Shown here: piece after piece, positions 17,134 through 26,080 of the stretch | Position numbering within the stretch: position 1 is the first letter of the stretch | Layout of the letters: each line of letters begins with the position of its first letter | Assembly: GCA_022775085.1 (NCBI GenBank) | Contig: JALFJQ010000028.1 | Coordinates: 1-64,000 of the forward strand | Reading direction: 5' to 3' | DNA from: Clostridiales bacterium | GTDB lineage: Bacteria; Bacillota; Clostridia; Oscillospirales; Oscillospiraceae | Length of the DNA: 64,000 nt | Notes under the pieces: model-generated | Databases searched by the model: none | Told to the model about the DNA's origin: nothing | What the model saw: the letters and a program-made list of their open reading frames with translations, nothing else | Program-made: the position numbers and the translations under genes

Positions 17134-18069
17134 TCAACTGTCAAAATCGTAAATAATTTGTCGAGCAGCTGTCAGAACTTCCTCATTTTTCTGACCGGTC
17201 TGCCGGGTAAGCCAGTGCATGGCCTGGTTTCGGCGGAACCAGGTAAGCTGCCGCTTAGCATAGTGCCGGCTGGATTTTTTCACTTCCTCCGCTGCCTGCA
17301 AAATGGTTTCCTCTCCATTCAGGGCGTTGACAAACTCCTTGTAGCCGATGGCCTGCAGAGCGGTGCATTTGGCGGGAATGCCGCTGGCGAGAAGGCTTTT
17401 TATTTCCGCAATCAGACCCATTTCCAGCATACTGTCCACCCGGAGATCAATGCGGCGGTACAATTCCGACCGATCCGCAAAGTCCAGCCCCAGCCACAAG
17501 GGGGTATATTTTGGTGGGATTTCCTGGGTTTTCCGGTTGTGTTCGGTGATGGTCTGCCCCGTTTCCAAATAGACCTCCAAAGCCCGTATAATGCGTTTCC
17601 TGTCGGACAGGTGCAGCCTTGCGGCGGACTCCGGGTCAACGGAGCGGAGCCAATTCAGCATGGTTTCCATGCCCTCGGCATCGGCCTGCGCTTCTAATTT
17701 TTCCCGCACGCCGGTGGCGGGGAAGGGGGCAAAGGCATTTCCCCGAATGAGGGAATCCATGTAAAGCCCGGTGCCGCCAGCAATGATGGCGGTTTTTCCC
17801 CGGGCCACAATGTCGTCCACAATGGGGGAGGCGAGGCGGCAGTAGCGGCTGACGGAAAAATCCTCGTCCGGCTCCGCCACATCGATCATGTGGTGGGGGA
17901 TTCCCTGCATTTCGTCCACAGTGGGCTTGGCGGTGCCGATGTCCATGCGCCGATACACCTGCATGGAGTCACAGGATACCACCTCTCCATTCAATTCCTT
18001 CGCCAGCTCTACCGCCAGTGAGGTCTTCCCGGAGGCTGTCGGTCCGGCGATGCAGATAATCGGATTCAT
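17134..18069 (-). CDS. miaA: tRNA dimethylallyltransferase
   Basis: This 311-residue enzyme adds a dimethylallyl group to A37 of tRNAs reading UNN codons, giving i6A. The P-loop GPTASGKTS, the DSMQVYRRMDIGTAKP loop, and LWLGLDFADRSELYRRI with KRQLTWFRRN are all present. The downstream product is thiomethylated by MiaB, also encoded here. It overlaps the preceding membrane-protein gene by four bases. Confidence 0.97.
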   Translation of the reverse strand: MNPIICIAGPTASGKTSLAVELAKELNGEVVSCDSMQVYRRMDIGTAKPTVDEMQGIPHHMIDVAEPDEDFSVSRYCRLASPIVDDIVARGKTAIIAGGTGLYMDSLIRGNAFAPFPATGVREKLEAQADAEGMETMLNWLRSVDPESAARLHLSDRKRIIRALEVYLETGQTITEHNRKTQEIPPKYTPLWLGLDFADRSELYRRIDLRVDSMLEMGLIAEIKSLLASGIPAKCTALQAIGYKEFVNALNGEETILQAAEEVKKSSRHYAKRQLTWFRRNQAMHWLTRQTGQKNEEVLTAARQIIYDFDS

Positions 18070-18623
18070 AGGCGTTTGCGCTCCTTGTCCAAAATACGGA
18101 TGAATCTGGGGCGGTTATAGCGCTGCAAGATGACAAAGCAGCAGTCAAATAAGGCGGCCAGTGTGGAGGTTACCCAAAATACCCCGGGTGCGCCGAAGAT
18201 GGGAACTGTCAGAACCGGCAGGAAGCTAAGAAGCATGATCCACTCGTGAACCGCTTCGGAACAGCAGCAGGTGTGGATGACCTCCTCCAGCGAATGCTTA
18301 CGGAGGTCGAAGGACTCCGGCGCATAGGTGGGCAGATATTTTTTCCACTGTTTTACCTGCAGCGTTCCATAGAGTTTTTCTTCAAACCGTTTCTGCCGAA
18401 ACCAGAAACGATTCTCCGCCCCCTCGTGTACAAGGCGAGGAACGATGACGCCTACCAGCAGGCGCATGGCAAAGTGGTAGAAAGTGGTTCCGAAGGTGAT
18501 GGTCAGTGACAGCAGAATCCCCACCGGGAACAGACGGTACAGTAGATAAAACAGCAGCGTCAGCCCACCGCTGAGCAGCGCAGAGGCCTTTAGTTTCCGG
18601 GCAAAGTTGTTTTTCATGGTCAT
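18066..18623 (-). CDS. Hydrophobic membrane protein, possible CrtO-like acyltransferase family
   Basis: This 185-residue protein has about four hydrophobic segments (near residues 14-35, 38-60, 128-145 and 148-165). The middle has W-KK-LPTYAPESFDLRKHSLEE, which recalls small membrane proteins annotated as glycosyl-diaponeurosporenoate acyltransferase-like. No function is proven. It overlaps both mutL and miaA by four bases, so it is part of that operon although it is not usual in it. Confidence 0.7.
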   Translation of the reverse strand: MTMKNNFARKLKASALLSGGLTLLFYLLYRLFPVGILLSLTITFGTTFYHFAMRLLVGVIVPRLVHEGAENRFWFRQKRFEEKLYGTLQVKQWKKYLPTYAPESFDLRKHSLEEVIHTCCCSEAVHEWIMLLSFLPVLTVPIFGAPGVFWVTSTLAALFDCCFVILQRYNRPRFIRILDKERKRL

Positions 18624-20590
18624 GATCTCTTAAACTGCTTTTCCAGCTGCTTTTTGCTCAGGGAAACGCAGATGGGCCGCCCGTGGGGACAGTATTTCAG
18701 GTCTTCCCTTGCCATGACAGCCTCGGCAACTGCCTTTAGCTCCTTTTCGTCATTTTTCCAGCCCGCCTTGATAGCGGCCTTGCAGGCCACGGTGTGAAGC
18801 AGGGTATCCCGCACGGTATCCTTGCTCTCCCGGCGTCCGTTCAGCAGATCGTCGGCGAGGGTTTCCACCGCTTCCGCCGCTGCTTCCGGACTTAAATCCA
18901 TGGGAATCTGCCGCAGCAGCAGGGTGTTTTCTCCGAATTCCTCAATTTCAAAGCCCAGCTCTTCCAGAAGGGCGGTATTGTTCAGCAGCTCGCCTGCGGC
19001 GGCGGGGTTCAGCCGGACGGGGATCGGCTGCAATAGGCTTTGGGCGGAAATGGATTCGGGATTGGCCTTCAGCTTTTCAAAGAGAATGCGTTCGTGGGCG
19101 GCGTGCTTGTCGATGAGGAAGGCATCCTCCCCCTGCTCCACGATTATGTAGGAGTTGTACAGCTCGCCCACCATGCGCCACGGAATTTCCGGGGGCATTT
19201 CCAGGGAAGTCTGTTCCATAACCGGTTCCTCCTTGGGAGGAGCCGTCTGTACAGCAGGCTGAGGGGGTTCAGCGGGTTTGGAAACAGGTTCCGGCTTGTC
19301 CTCATGGAGCTGGGGCAGCATCACGAACTCCCGCAGGGGCATATTGTCTGCCTTGGGAATCTTCTGAGCTGCCGCAGCCGCAGCAGGCTGTTTGGGCTTG
19401 GGAGCGTCTTTCAGAACGGCGGAGAAGGTCTTGTATTCCTCTGCCGTCATGGTGCGGAAGAAGGGTTCCTTTTTCGGCTCTGCTTTGGAAGCTGACGCCT
19501 TCGGTTCCCCTTTGGGGGGAGCTGAGGCCGTAGGTGACTGAGGAAGGACAGGGGCGATGTGGGCATCGACCCCTACGGATTTGAACTGAATCTGGGGCCG
19601 GTCGGGCTTTTTATTCAGAGCACCCAGCACGCCGTAGTGCACGCAGTCGAATACCGCCTTTTCCGACAGAAATTTCACCTCTGTCTTTGCGGGGTGGACG
19701 TTCACATCCACGGCGCTGGCAGGCAGACGCAGATGGAGAACACAGGCGGGGAATTTGCCCACCATGATCTGATTGCGGTAGGCTTCCTCCAGGGCTGCGA
19801 TCAGCAGCTTGGACTTTACCGGCCGGTCGTTGACGAAGAAGGTTTGCAGGCTTCTGCTGGGCCGGGCATCGGTGGGAAGGGAGACGTAGCCTGTCAGGGT
19901 ATAGCCCTCCCAGCGGCTTTCCACGCTGACCATTTTGGCGCAGTCCCGTCCGTAGACGCAGTACATGGCAGCCTGCAAGCCTCCTGTGCCGGGGGTGGAC
20001 AGCACCTGTTTGCCGTCCCGGAGAAACTGGAAGGCCACCTCCGGATGGGCCAGAGCCTGCATCTGCACGGCAGCGGCTACCCGGCTCCCTTCCACGGTGT
20101 CGGATTTCATGAATTTCATCCGGGCGGGGGTGTTGAAGAACATATCCCGCACCAGAATGGTGGTGCCGTCGGGACACCCTGCCTCGGCTTCCTCGGTGAT
20201 CTGCCCGGCTTCCAGATGGAGCTTCACGCCGGAAAGGCTTCCGGCGGTTTTGGTCATCAGGTCAATGCGGCTGACGGAGGCGATGGCGGCAAGAGCCTCG
20301 CCCCGGAAACCCATGGTCCCAATGGCAGCCAAATCCTCCTCTGTGCGCAGCTTGGAGGTAGCATGGCGCAGAAAGGCAGTGCGGGCATCCTCGGCGGACA
20401 TTCCACAGCCGTTGTCCGTGACCCGCAGAAAGGTCATGCCGCCGTCCCGAATCTCAATGGTGACCTTGGAAGCCCCCGCGTCCACGGCGTTCTCCAGCAG
20501 CTCCTTGACGGCACTGGCAGGCCGCTCCACCACCTCACCGGCGGCAATCAGGTTGGCAACGTGAGGGGACAATTGATGAATTTTGGGCAT
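18620..20590 (-). CDS. mutL: DNA mismatch repair protein MutL
   Basis: This 656-residue protein has a GHKL ATPase domain at the N-terminus (ELLENAVDAGA, DNGCGM, GFRGEALA), a Pro/Ala/Lys-rich linker (about 345-465) and a C-terminal dimerisation and endonuclease domain. The metal-binding endonuclease motif reads DKHAAHERILFE, a variant of DQHA(X)2E(X)4E, and CPHGRP is present. MutL is therefore predicted to nick DNA itself, as in bacteria lacking MutH. It lies behind mutS and a CPBP protease gene. Confidence 0.97.
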   Translation of the reverse strand: MPKIHQLSPHVANLIAAGEVVERPASAVKELLENAVDAGASKVTIEIRDGGMTFLRVTDNGCGMSAEDARTAFLRHATSKLRTEEDLAAIGTMGFRGEALAAIASVSRIDLMTKTAGSLSGVKLHLEAGQITEEAEAGCPDGTTILVRDMFFNTPARMKFMKSDTVEGSRVAAAVQMQALAHPEVAFQFLRDGKQVLSTPGTGGLQAAMYCVYGRDCAKMVSVESRWEGYTLTGYVSLPTDARPSRSLQTFFVNDRPVKSKLLIAALEEAYRNQIMVGKFPACVLHLRLPASAVDVNVHPAKTEVKFLSEKAVFDCVHYGVLGALNKKPDRPQIQFKSVGVDAHIAPVLPQSPTASAPPKGEPKASASKAEPKKEPFFRTMTAEEYKTFSAVLKDAPKPKQPAAAAAAQKIPKADNMPLREFVMLPQLHEDKPEPVSKPAEPPQPAVQTAPPKEEPVMEQTSLEMPPEIPWRMVGELYNSYIIVEQGEDAFLIDKHAAHERILFEKLKANPESISAQSLLQPIPVRLNPAAAGELLNNTALLEELGFEIEEFGENTLLLRQIPMDLSPEAAAEAVETLADDLLNGRRESKDTVRDTLLHTVACKAAIKAGWKNDEKELKAVAEAVMAREDLKYCPHGRPICVSLSKKQLEKQFKRS

Positions 20591-20594
20591 GGCG

Positions 20595-21293
20595 TTACCT
20601 CCATGAGGTCAGGGTGATGAAATTAACTGTGGCGTGAATGGCAATAGGGGCGAAAATGGTGTCAGCCTTGGTATAGCTCCAGGCAAGGCACAGCCCGGCG
20701 GGCAGATATTGGAGCACTGCCACGAGGATTTCCAGCGGGGTGTACTGTCCAGCGTAGCCCAGAATGTGGATCAGGGCAAAGGCCAGCATGGACACAAGGT
20801 AGGCAGCCCAGCGGGATTTTCCATAGAGATTCCGGAAGATCAGCCCCCGGAAGAAGCACTCCTCCACCGGCGGCACCAGCAGCACCGTGCCGATGATGAC
20901 GAGAAGCCGGTTTTCCTGCCCCATCACGGCGATGGCGGAATCGTTGTAATTGGAAAATCCCGGCACCAGCAGGCCGATGACCCGGTCGGCTACCAGCATA
21001 CAGGCATAGTAGGCTGCCAGACCCAGAATAATGGCCTGACACAGGTAGGCAGGATGGCGGACGGCCTGATTGGCGGCGCTGGCAAGAAAATCGTGAAAAA
21101 TCAGAAGCACCGCAATGAAATTGATGAGGTAGAATACGAAATTCAGTTCCGCTTCTCGCAGCGGGGCGGAAAGCTGGGCATTCAGCATGGTCAGCAGCGT
21201 CGGCAGCAGCAGGAGCTGAAAGGCAAGATAGCAGAACCCGCACACCGTCTCCTGAGAATTGGGGCATGAGCGGGCAGAAACAGACTTTCTCAT
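20595..21293 (-). CDS. CPBP-family intramembrane glutamic protease-like protein
   Basis: This 232-residue polytopic protein has the CPBP (Abi) signature: motif EECFFRG (EExxxR) near residue 140, then FALIHILGY with the conserved His, and a third motif near HATVNF. It probably cleaves a membrane substrate or acts in protein prenylation-like processing; the substrate is unknown. It sits with almost no spacing between mutS and mutL, suggesting co-transcription only. Confidence 0.88.
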   Translation of the reverse strand: MRKSVSARSCPNSQETVCGFCYLAFQLLLLPTLLTMLNAQLSAPLREAELNFVFYLINFIAVLLIFHDFLASAANQAVRHPAYLCQAIILGLAAYYACMLVADRVIGLLVPGFSNYNDSAIAVMGQENRLLVIIGTVLLVPPVEECFFRGLIFRNLYGKSRWAAYLVSMLAFALIHILGYAGQYTPLEILVAVLQYLPAGLCLAWSYTKADTIFAPIAIHATVNFITLTSWR

Positions 21294-21295
21294 AG

Positions 21296-23899
21296 TTAAT
21301 CCAGCAGCTTTTTCAGCTTGTACAGTTCGTTCATGGCTTCAATGGGAGTGAGCGTCTCCACGGTGACGGCGGACAGGGCGGCGATCACCTGCTGTCCTGT
21401 TAAGTCCAGCATACTCACCTGATCGTCCGGCTCTTTCACGGCAGCGGGGGCGGGAGCGGAACCCTCGGCTTCCAGCTCGGCGAGAATCTCCCGGGCACGG
21501 GAGATCACCACGTTGGGGATGCCTGCCAGCTTCGCAACCTCAATGCCGTAGCTGTCGTCTGCCGCGCCGGGGACGATTTTTCGCAGGAAAATCATCTGTT
21601 CGCCCCGTTTTTTTACGGCAATGTTGTAGTTTTTCACATTGGGGAGCTTTTCTTCCATGGTGGACAGCTCGTGGTAGTGGGTGGCGAACAGGGTTTTCGC
21701 TCCCAGCCGCCGGGGGTTGGCGGCGTATTCCAGCACCGCCCGGGCAATGGCCATGCCGTCGTAGGTAGACGTTCCCCGGCCGATCTCGTCCAGAATCAGC
21801 AGGGAGCGGGAGGTGGCGTATTTCAGAATGGTGGCAACCTCCGCCATCTCCACCATGAAGGTGGACTGGCCGGAAGCCAGGTCGTCGCTGGCGCCGATGC
21901 GGGTGAAGACCCGGTCAACGATGCCGATTTTCGCAGACCTCGCGGGGACGAAGGAACCCATCTGGGCCATCAGCACGATGAGGGCAACCTGCCGCATATA
22001 GGTAGACTTACCGGCCATGTTGGGGCCGGTGATGATGGCAACCTGATTATCGTCGCTTCCCAGATTGGTGTCGTTGGGCACAAACAATGTGTCCTTCAAA
22101 ACGGCCTCAACAACCGGGTGCCGTCCGTCGGTGATGGAGATTTCCCGGCCAAGGGTGATCTCCGGGCGGCAGTAGCCCCGCTGCACCGCCACGGCGGCGA
22201 GAGAACACAGCACGTCGGCAGCAGCCACTGCCTGCGCTGTCAGCTGCACCCGTGCTGCCTGCTGGGCAAGGTGCTCCCGGAGCCTGGTGAAAATCTGGTA
22301 TTCCAGCGCCGTCAGTCGGTCTTTGGCAGTCAGCACCTGATTTTCCAGGTCTTTCAGTTCCTGTGTGATGTAGCGCTCGCAATTGGCAAGGGTCTGCTTG
22401 CGGATGTAGGTTTCCGGAACCTGATCTATGAAGGACTTAGAAACTTCAATATAGTAGCCGAATACCCGGTTAAAGCCAACTTTTAATGTGCGGATGCCGG
22501 TTTTCTCCCGCTCGGAAGCTTCAATGGCGGCGATGGTGCCGCTGCCGCCCTCCATGATGTCCCGAAGTCGGTCGGCTTCCGGGTCGGCTCCCTTGCGGAT
22601 GATACCGCCTTCCCGGATGGTGAGGGGAGGATCGTCTACGATGGTGCTTTCAATGAGATCGGCGCAGTCTGTCAGGGGGTCGATAGCCTGCTCCAATTTT
22701 TGCAGCAAAGGTGCGCCGCAGCCTTGCAGCTGGCGCTTGACCTCCGGCAGCGCCCGGAAGCCCCTTGCAAGGCCCAGCAGATCCCGGCAGTTGACGGTGC
22801 CGGTGACGATCCGCGTCATGACCCGCTCCAAGTCGGTCACATCCCGCAGGGCTTCTTCCAGCTCCCCACGGAGAATCACGTTATCGACCAAATCCTCCAC
22901 GGCGGCGTGGCGGCGGGTGATTTCCACCGGGTCCAGCAGCGGCTTTTCCAGCCACGAGCGCAGCAGCCGCCCGCCCATGGCGGTGTGGGTTTTGTCCAGA
23001 ACCCACAGAAGGGTGCCTTTTTTCTCCTTGGAGCGCATGGTCTCCGTCAGTTCCAGATTCCGCCGGGCATCCAAATCCAGTTCCATGAACTTCCCGGTGG
23101 TGTAATATTGCAGCTGGCGGATGTGGGCCAGGTCGTTTTTTTGCAGGGTCAGCAGAGTTTGCAGCAGCGCGCCGCTGGCAATAATAGCGGCGGGCATTCC
23201 GGCAAGGCCCAATTGGGCAAGGCTCTGAGAAAAGTGGGTTTCCAGAAGTTCTTCGCACTTTTCAAGGACAAAAAGTTCACTTTTTCCCTCGTCCACGCAG
23301 CAGTTTAAGCGGCGGAAAATGGCGTCATCAATTGGCTCGCAATCTACATTGCTGCCATAGCGCAGCACCTCGCTGGGGGAAAACCGCCCCAGTTCCGAGG
23401 CTACATTCTGGGCATCCCCACAGACCGTGGCAAAAAACGCGCCGGTGGACACGTCGCAGAAGGCAAGGCCAAATTTACCGCCCTCGCCGTAAACGCAGCC
23501 CATATAGTTGTTCTTATTCTCGTCCAGCATACAGCTTTCCGTCACGGTGCCGGGGGTGACGATGCGGGTGATGTCCCGTTCCACCAGCCCCTTGGCAAGG
23601 GCCGGATCCTCCATCTGCTCACAGATGGCGACCTTGTAGCCCTTCTGCACCAGCCGGGCGATGTAGGAATCCACGCTGTGGTAGGGCACACCGCACATGG
23701 GGGTCTGCTCCTCCTTGGGCTTGGAGCGATCCCGGCTGGTCAAGGTCAAGTCAAGCTCCCGAGCGGCCAGCTTGGCGTCCTCGTTGAACATCTCGTAGAA
23801 GTCGCCCAGACGGAAAAACAGGATGCAGTCCTGATTTTGTTCTTTGATTTGCTGATACTGCCGCTGCATGGGCGTCAGTTCCTTTTCGGGCTTTGCCAT
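21296..23899 (-). CDS. mutS: DNA mismatch repair protein MutS
   Basis: This 867-residue mismatch sensor has the Phe-x-Glu mismatch-reading motif (GDFYEMF) near residue 36, then connector, lever and clamp domains. The ABC-type ATPase has Walker A GPNMAGKST, the SGQSTFMVEM signature, and Walker B LLILDEIGRGTSTYDG. The C-terminus carries the MutL-interaction or tetramerisation tail. It is 18 bases behind miaB and two bases before the CPBP gene. Confidence 0.98.
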   Translation of the reverse strand: MAKPEKELTPMQRQYQQIKEQNQDCILFFRLGDFYEMFNEDAKLAARELDLTLTSRDRSKPKEEQTPMCGVPYHSVDSYIARLVQKGYKVAICEQMEDPALAKGLVERDITRIVTPGTVTESCMLDENKNNYMGCVYGEGGKFGLAFCDVSTGAFFATVCGDAQNVASELGRFSPSEVLRYGSNVDCEPIDDAIFRRLNCCVDEGKSELFVLEKCEELLETHFSQSLAQLGLAGMPAAIIASGALLQTLLTLQKNDLAHIRQLQYYTTGKFMELDLDARRNLELTETMRSKEKKGTLLWVLDKTHTAMGGRLLRSWLEKPLLDPVEITRRHAAVEDLVDNVILRGELEEALRDVTDLERVMTRIVTGTVNCRDLLGLARGFRALPEVKRQLQGCGAPLLQKLEQAIDPLTDCADLIESTIVDDPPLTIREGGIIRKGADPEADRLRDIMEGGSGTIAAIEASEREKTGIRTLKVGFNRVFGYYIEVSKSFIDQVPETYIRKQTLANCERYITQELKDLENQVLTAKDRLTALEYQIFTRLREHLAQQAARVQLTAQAVAAADVLCSLAAVAVQRGYCRPEITLGREISITDGRHPVVEAVLKDTLFVPNDTNLGSDDNQVAIITGPNMAGKSTYMRQVALIVLMAQMGSFVPARSAKIGIVDRVFTRIGASDDLASGQSTFMVEMAEVATILKYATSRSLLILDEIGRGTSTYDGMAIARAVLEYAANPRRLGAKTLFATHYHELSTMEEKLPNVKNYNIAVKKRGEQMIFLRKIVPGAADDSYGIEVAKLAGIPNVVISRAREILAELEAEGSAPAPAAVKEPDDQVSMLDLTGQQVIAALSAVTVETLTPIEAMNELYKLKKLLD

Positions 23900-23917
23900 A
23901 AATCGGTTCCTTTTCCT

Positions 23918-25750
23918 TTATTTCTGATACACGACCTCAAAATACTCACAGACGCATTCCATGTCTTCGGTAAACTCAATGCCTGCGTCCTCCCGGCATT
24001 CCCGGGTGAATACCTCCCGGTGGGCGTCCTTCCAGTATCCAAGGGACTTGTCGCCTTCACCCTCGATGAAAGCGTAGGCCTCCGAAATGTCCCGGAAGGG
24101 CGTGATTTCGATTTTGGTAATGCGAGTGATGCAGTGGGGAAGTCCCTGACTGTCCAGAATCACAGAATACTGCCCAACCCGGGGCAGCGGCTCCTGTTCC
24201 AGCTCGTACAGACACTTTAACCCCGTAGTGGCTCGCTTGTCACCCCGCAGCAGGGCGGCAAGAATCTCGTCTGCAAGCGCGGGATAGCCGTAATAATAAG
24301 CGTCATATTCGGAAATCTCCAGCCCGGATTCCCGGACGAATTGGGCAATGGTATCCTCAGCCGTCAGGCTCCAGGTCGTCGCACCGGTGATGGTGAGATA
24401 GCGGTAGGTGCCGATCAGGTCATCGCTGCCCGCAAAGCGCACCAGTCGTCCGCCCTCTGTCCGGGCAGTGAGCATATCCTTGTCCCGGCCGTCCACCAGA
24501 CAGCGCATGGTTTTTCCAATGTAATTATTGTGAATTTCCTCGGAAATGGCGTTCTGCACCGCGCACAGCCGATCAAACCGGCGGTTTTTCTCCTCCTTGG
24601 GAGTGGGGTCATCCATAGTGGCGGCAGGAGTGCCGGGGCGGGGGGAGAAAATGAAGGTGAACAGGCTGTCGTAGTGTACCTGAGAAATCAGGGAAATGGT
24701 CTCCTCAAATTCCTCCTCCGTCTCACCGGGGAAGCCCACGATGACATCAGAGGTAAGAACCAAATCCGGCATGACCTTTTTCGCATAGTTTACCTTATTT
24801 AGATAAGTCTCCCGGTCATAGTGGCGGTTCATGGCCTTCAGCACCCGGCTGGAACCGGACTGGAAGGGCAGGTGGAGCTGCCTGGCGATTTTGGGGTACT
24901 TCGCCATGGTGTCAAACAGCTTCTCGGATGCGTCTCTGGGATGGCTGGTCATGAAGCGAATGAGAAAATCTCCCGGCAGCTGGGCAATGGCTGCCAGCAG
25001 GTCGGCAAAATCCTTCCCCTCGGGCAAATCTTTTCCGTAAGAGTTGACGTTTTGACCCAAAAGGGTAATTTCCTTGGCCCCATTTTCAATCAGGCAGCGG
25101 CACTCCGCCAGAATGTCCTCAAATTTCCGGCTGCGCTCCCGGCCCCGGACGTAGGGCACGATGCAATAGGTGCAGAAATTGTTGCAGCCGTACATGATGG
25201 ACACCCACGCCTTTAACTTCGAGTCCCGCACCTGGGGGATGCCCTCGGCGATGGAGCCGGGTTCATCGGTGATGAAGAACTGCCGTTTCTTCCCGCTGAG
25301 CACGTTCCACAGAATCTCCGGGAACTGCCATAGATGGTGGGTGGAGAACACGCCGTCCACATGGGGATAGCTTTTTTTGATGCGGTCAGAGACCTTGGTT
25401 TCCCCCGCCATGCAGCCGCACAGGAAGATCTTTTGTTCCGGGTGGCGGCGCTTGGTGTGGGTCAGGGCGCCCAGATTGCCGAAGACCCGCTGCTCCGCGT
25501 GCTCCCGGATGGCACAGGTGTTCATAATCACCACATCCGCTCCTTCGGCTTCTGTGCCGATTGCATAGCCGGACTGGGCAAGATAGCCCCGGAGCTTTTC
25601 GGAGTCGGCCTCGTTCTGCTGACAGCCGTAGGTCTCTACATAGGCTGTGGGTGTGACGCCCTTTTCTTTCCAATAGGCGGCGATTTTATCACAACAGGCG
25701 AACTGTTCATCCAGCTGGGCCTGAGAAATGACGGTGGTTTTGGTATTCAT
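23918..25750 (-). CDS. miaB: tRNA-2-methylthio-N6-dimethylallyladenosine synthase fused to an ASCH-like domain
   Basis: This radical-SAM methylthiotransferase turns i6A37 of tRNA into ms2i6A37. It has 610 residues from the ATG at 25750, which has AAAGGAG six bases upstream; the open frame above runs through a repeat. Residues 1-~180 hold the UPF0004 domain with three Cys (TYGCQQN, NTCAIRE, LCGCMAG). The radical-SAM cluster CNNFCTYC follows, then a TRAM-type RNA-binding domain. Residues about 465-610 are extra. They read YYYGYPALADEILAALLRGD, KRATTGLKCLYE, LPRVGQYSVIL and IEGEGDKSLGYWKDAHREVF, the hallmark of ASCH (PUA-like) proteins. The frame is continuous. MiaB normally ends after TRAM. Confidence 0.93.
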   Translation of the reverse strand: MNTKTTVISQAQLDEQFACCDKIAAYWKEKGVTPTAYVETYGCQQNEADSEKLRGYLAQSGYAIGTEAEGADVVIMNTCAIREHAEQRVFGNLGALTHTKRRHPEQKIFLCGCMAGETKVSDRIKKSYPHVDGVFSTHHLWQFPEILWNVLSGKKRQFFITDEPGSIAEGIPQVRDSKLKAWVSIMYGCNNFCTYCIVPYVRGRERSRKFEDILAECRCLIENGAKEITLLGQNVNSYGKDLPEGKDFADLLAAIAQLPGDFLIRFMTSHPRDASEKLFDTMAKYPKIARQLHLPFQSGSSRVLKAMNRHYDRETYLNKVNYAKKVMPDLVLTSDVIVGFPGETEEEFEETISLISQVHYDSLFTFIFSPRPGTPAATMDDPTPKEEKNRRFDRLCAVQNAISEEIHNNYIGKTMRCLVDGRDKDMLTARTEGGRLVRFAGSDDLIGTYRYLTITGATTWSLTAEDTIAQFVRESGLEISEYDAYYYGYPALADEILAALLRGDKRATTGLKCLYELEQEPLPRVGQYSVILDSQGLPHCITRITKIEITPFRDISEAYAFIEGEGDKSLGYWKDAHREVFTRECREDAGIEFTEDMECVCEYFEVVYQK

Positions 25751-25785
25751 AGGCTGCTCCTTTGCGGACAATATCTCAACTATAA

Positions 25786-25814
25786 ATAATATCATTTTTG
25801 GGGAAGCTTTGCAA
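25786..25814 (-). promoter_or_regulatory. Promoter of the miaB-mutS-mutL operon
   Basis: Minus strand: -35 TTGCAA, 17-base spacer, -10 TATTAT, about 35 bases before the miaB start. It lies just inside the flank of the 25835-25979 repeat. Confidence 0.65.
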
Positions 25815-25834
25815 GTACGCAAATCAGGAAAAAT

Positions 25835-25979
25835 GCCTTCCCCTTTGGGGAAGGTGGCCGAGCGTAAGCGAGGTCGGAAGAGGGAAATACCGTTTTGCCG
25901 AGGTGCCGATGGGTGTCCAAAGCTGTTCCACCCTCTTCCGCCCCCCCCACTGGGGGGCACCTTCCCCAAAGGGGAAGGC
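25835..25979. repeat. Palindromic repeat element (GCCTTCCCC ends)
   Basis: Perfect 22-base terminal inverted repeats (GCCTTCCCCTTTGGGGAAGG continuing TG) bound 145 bases. Each arm is itself a hairpin. Inner sequence includes GGCCGAGCGTAAGCGAGG and paired CGGAAGAGGG/CCCTCTTCCG. It has the look of a MITE-like family common in clostridial genomes (recalled, not searched). Confidence 0.8.
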
Positions 25980-26014
25980 TTTGGCTGGCAAATGTAAATA
26001 TTCTGTGTCAACCG

Positions 26015-26043
26015 TTGCAATCTGCTGAAAAACGTGGTAAACT
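26015..26043 (+). promoter_or_regulatory. Promoter of the PpiC-type gene
   Basis: -35 TTGCAA, 17-base spacer, -10 TAAACT, ending 37 bases before the start codon. Confidence 0.6.
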
Positions 26044-26080
26044 TGGGCCGTTGACTCTAAGGAGAAATGAGGATTTTTTC

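Noticed and set aside
19559..20617. Long plus-strand frame opposite mutL (and a similar one opposite mutS)
   Set aside because: Same reason: shadow of a real gene, no ribosome site and no recognisable protein.
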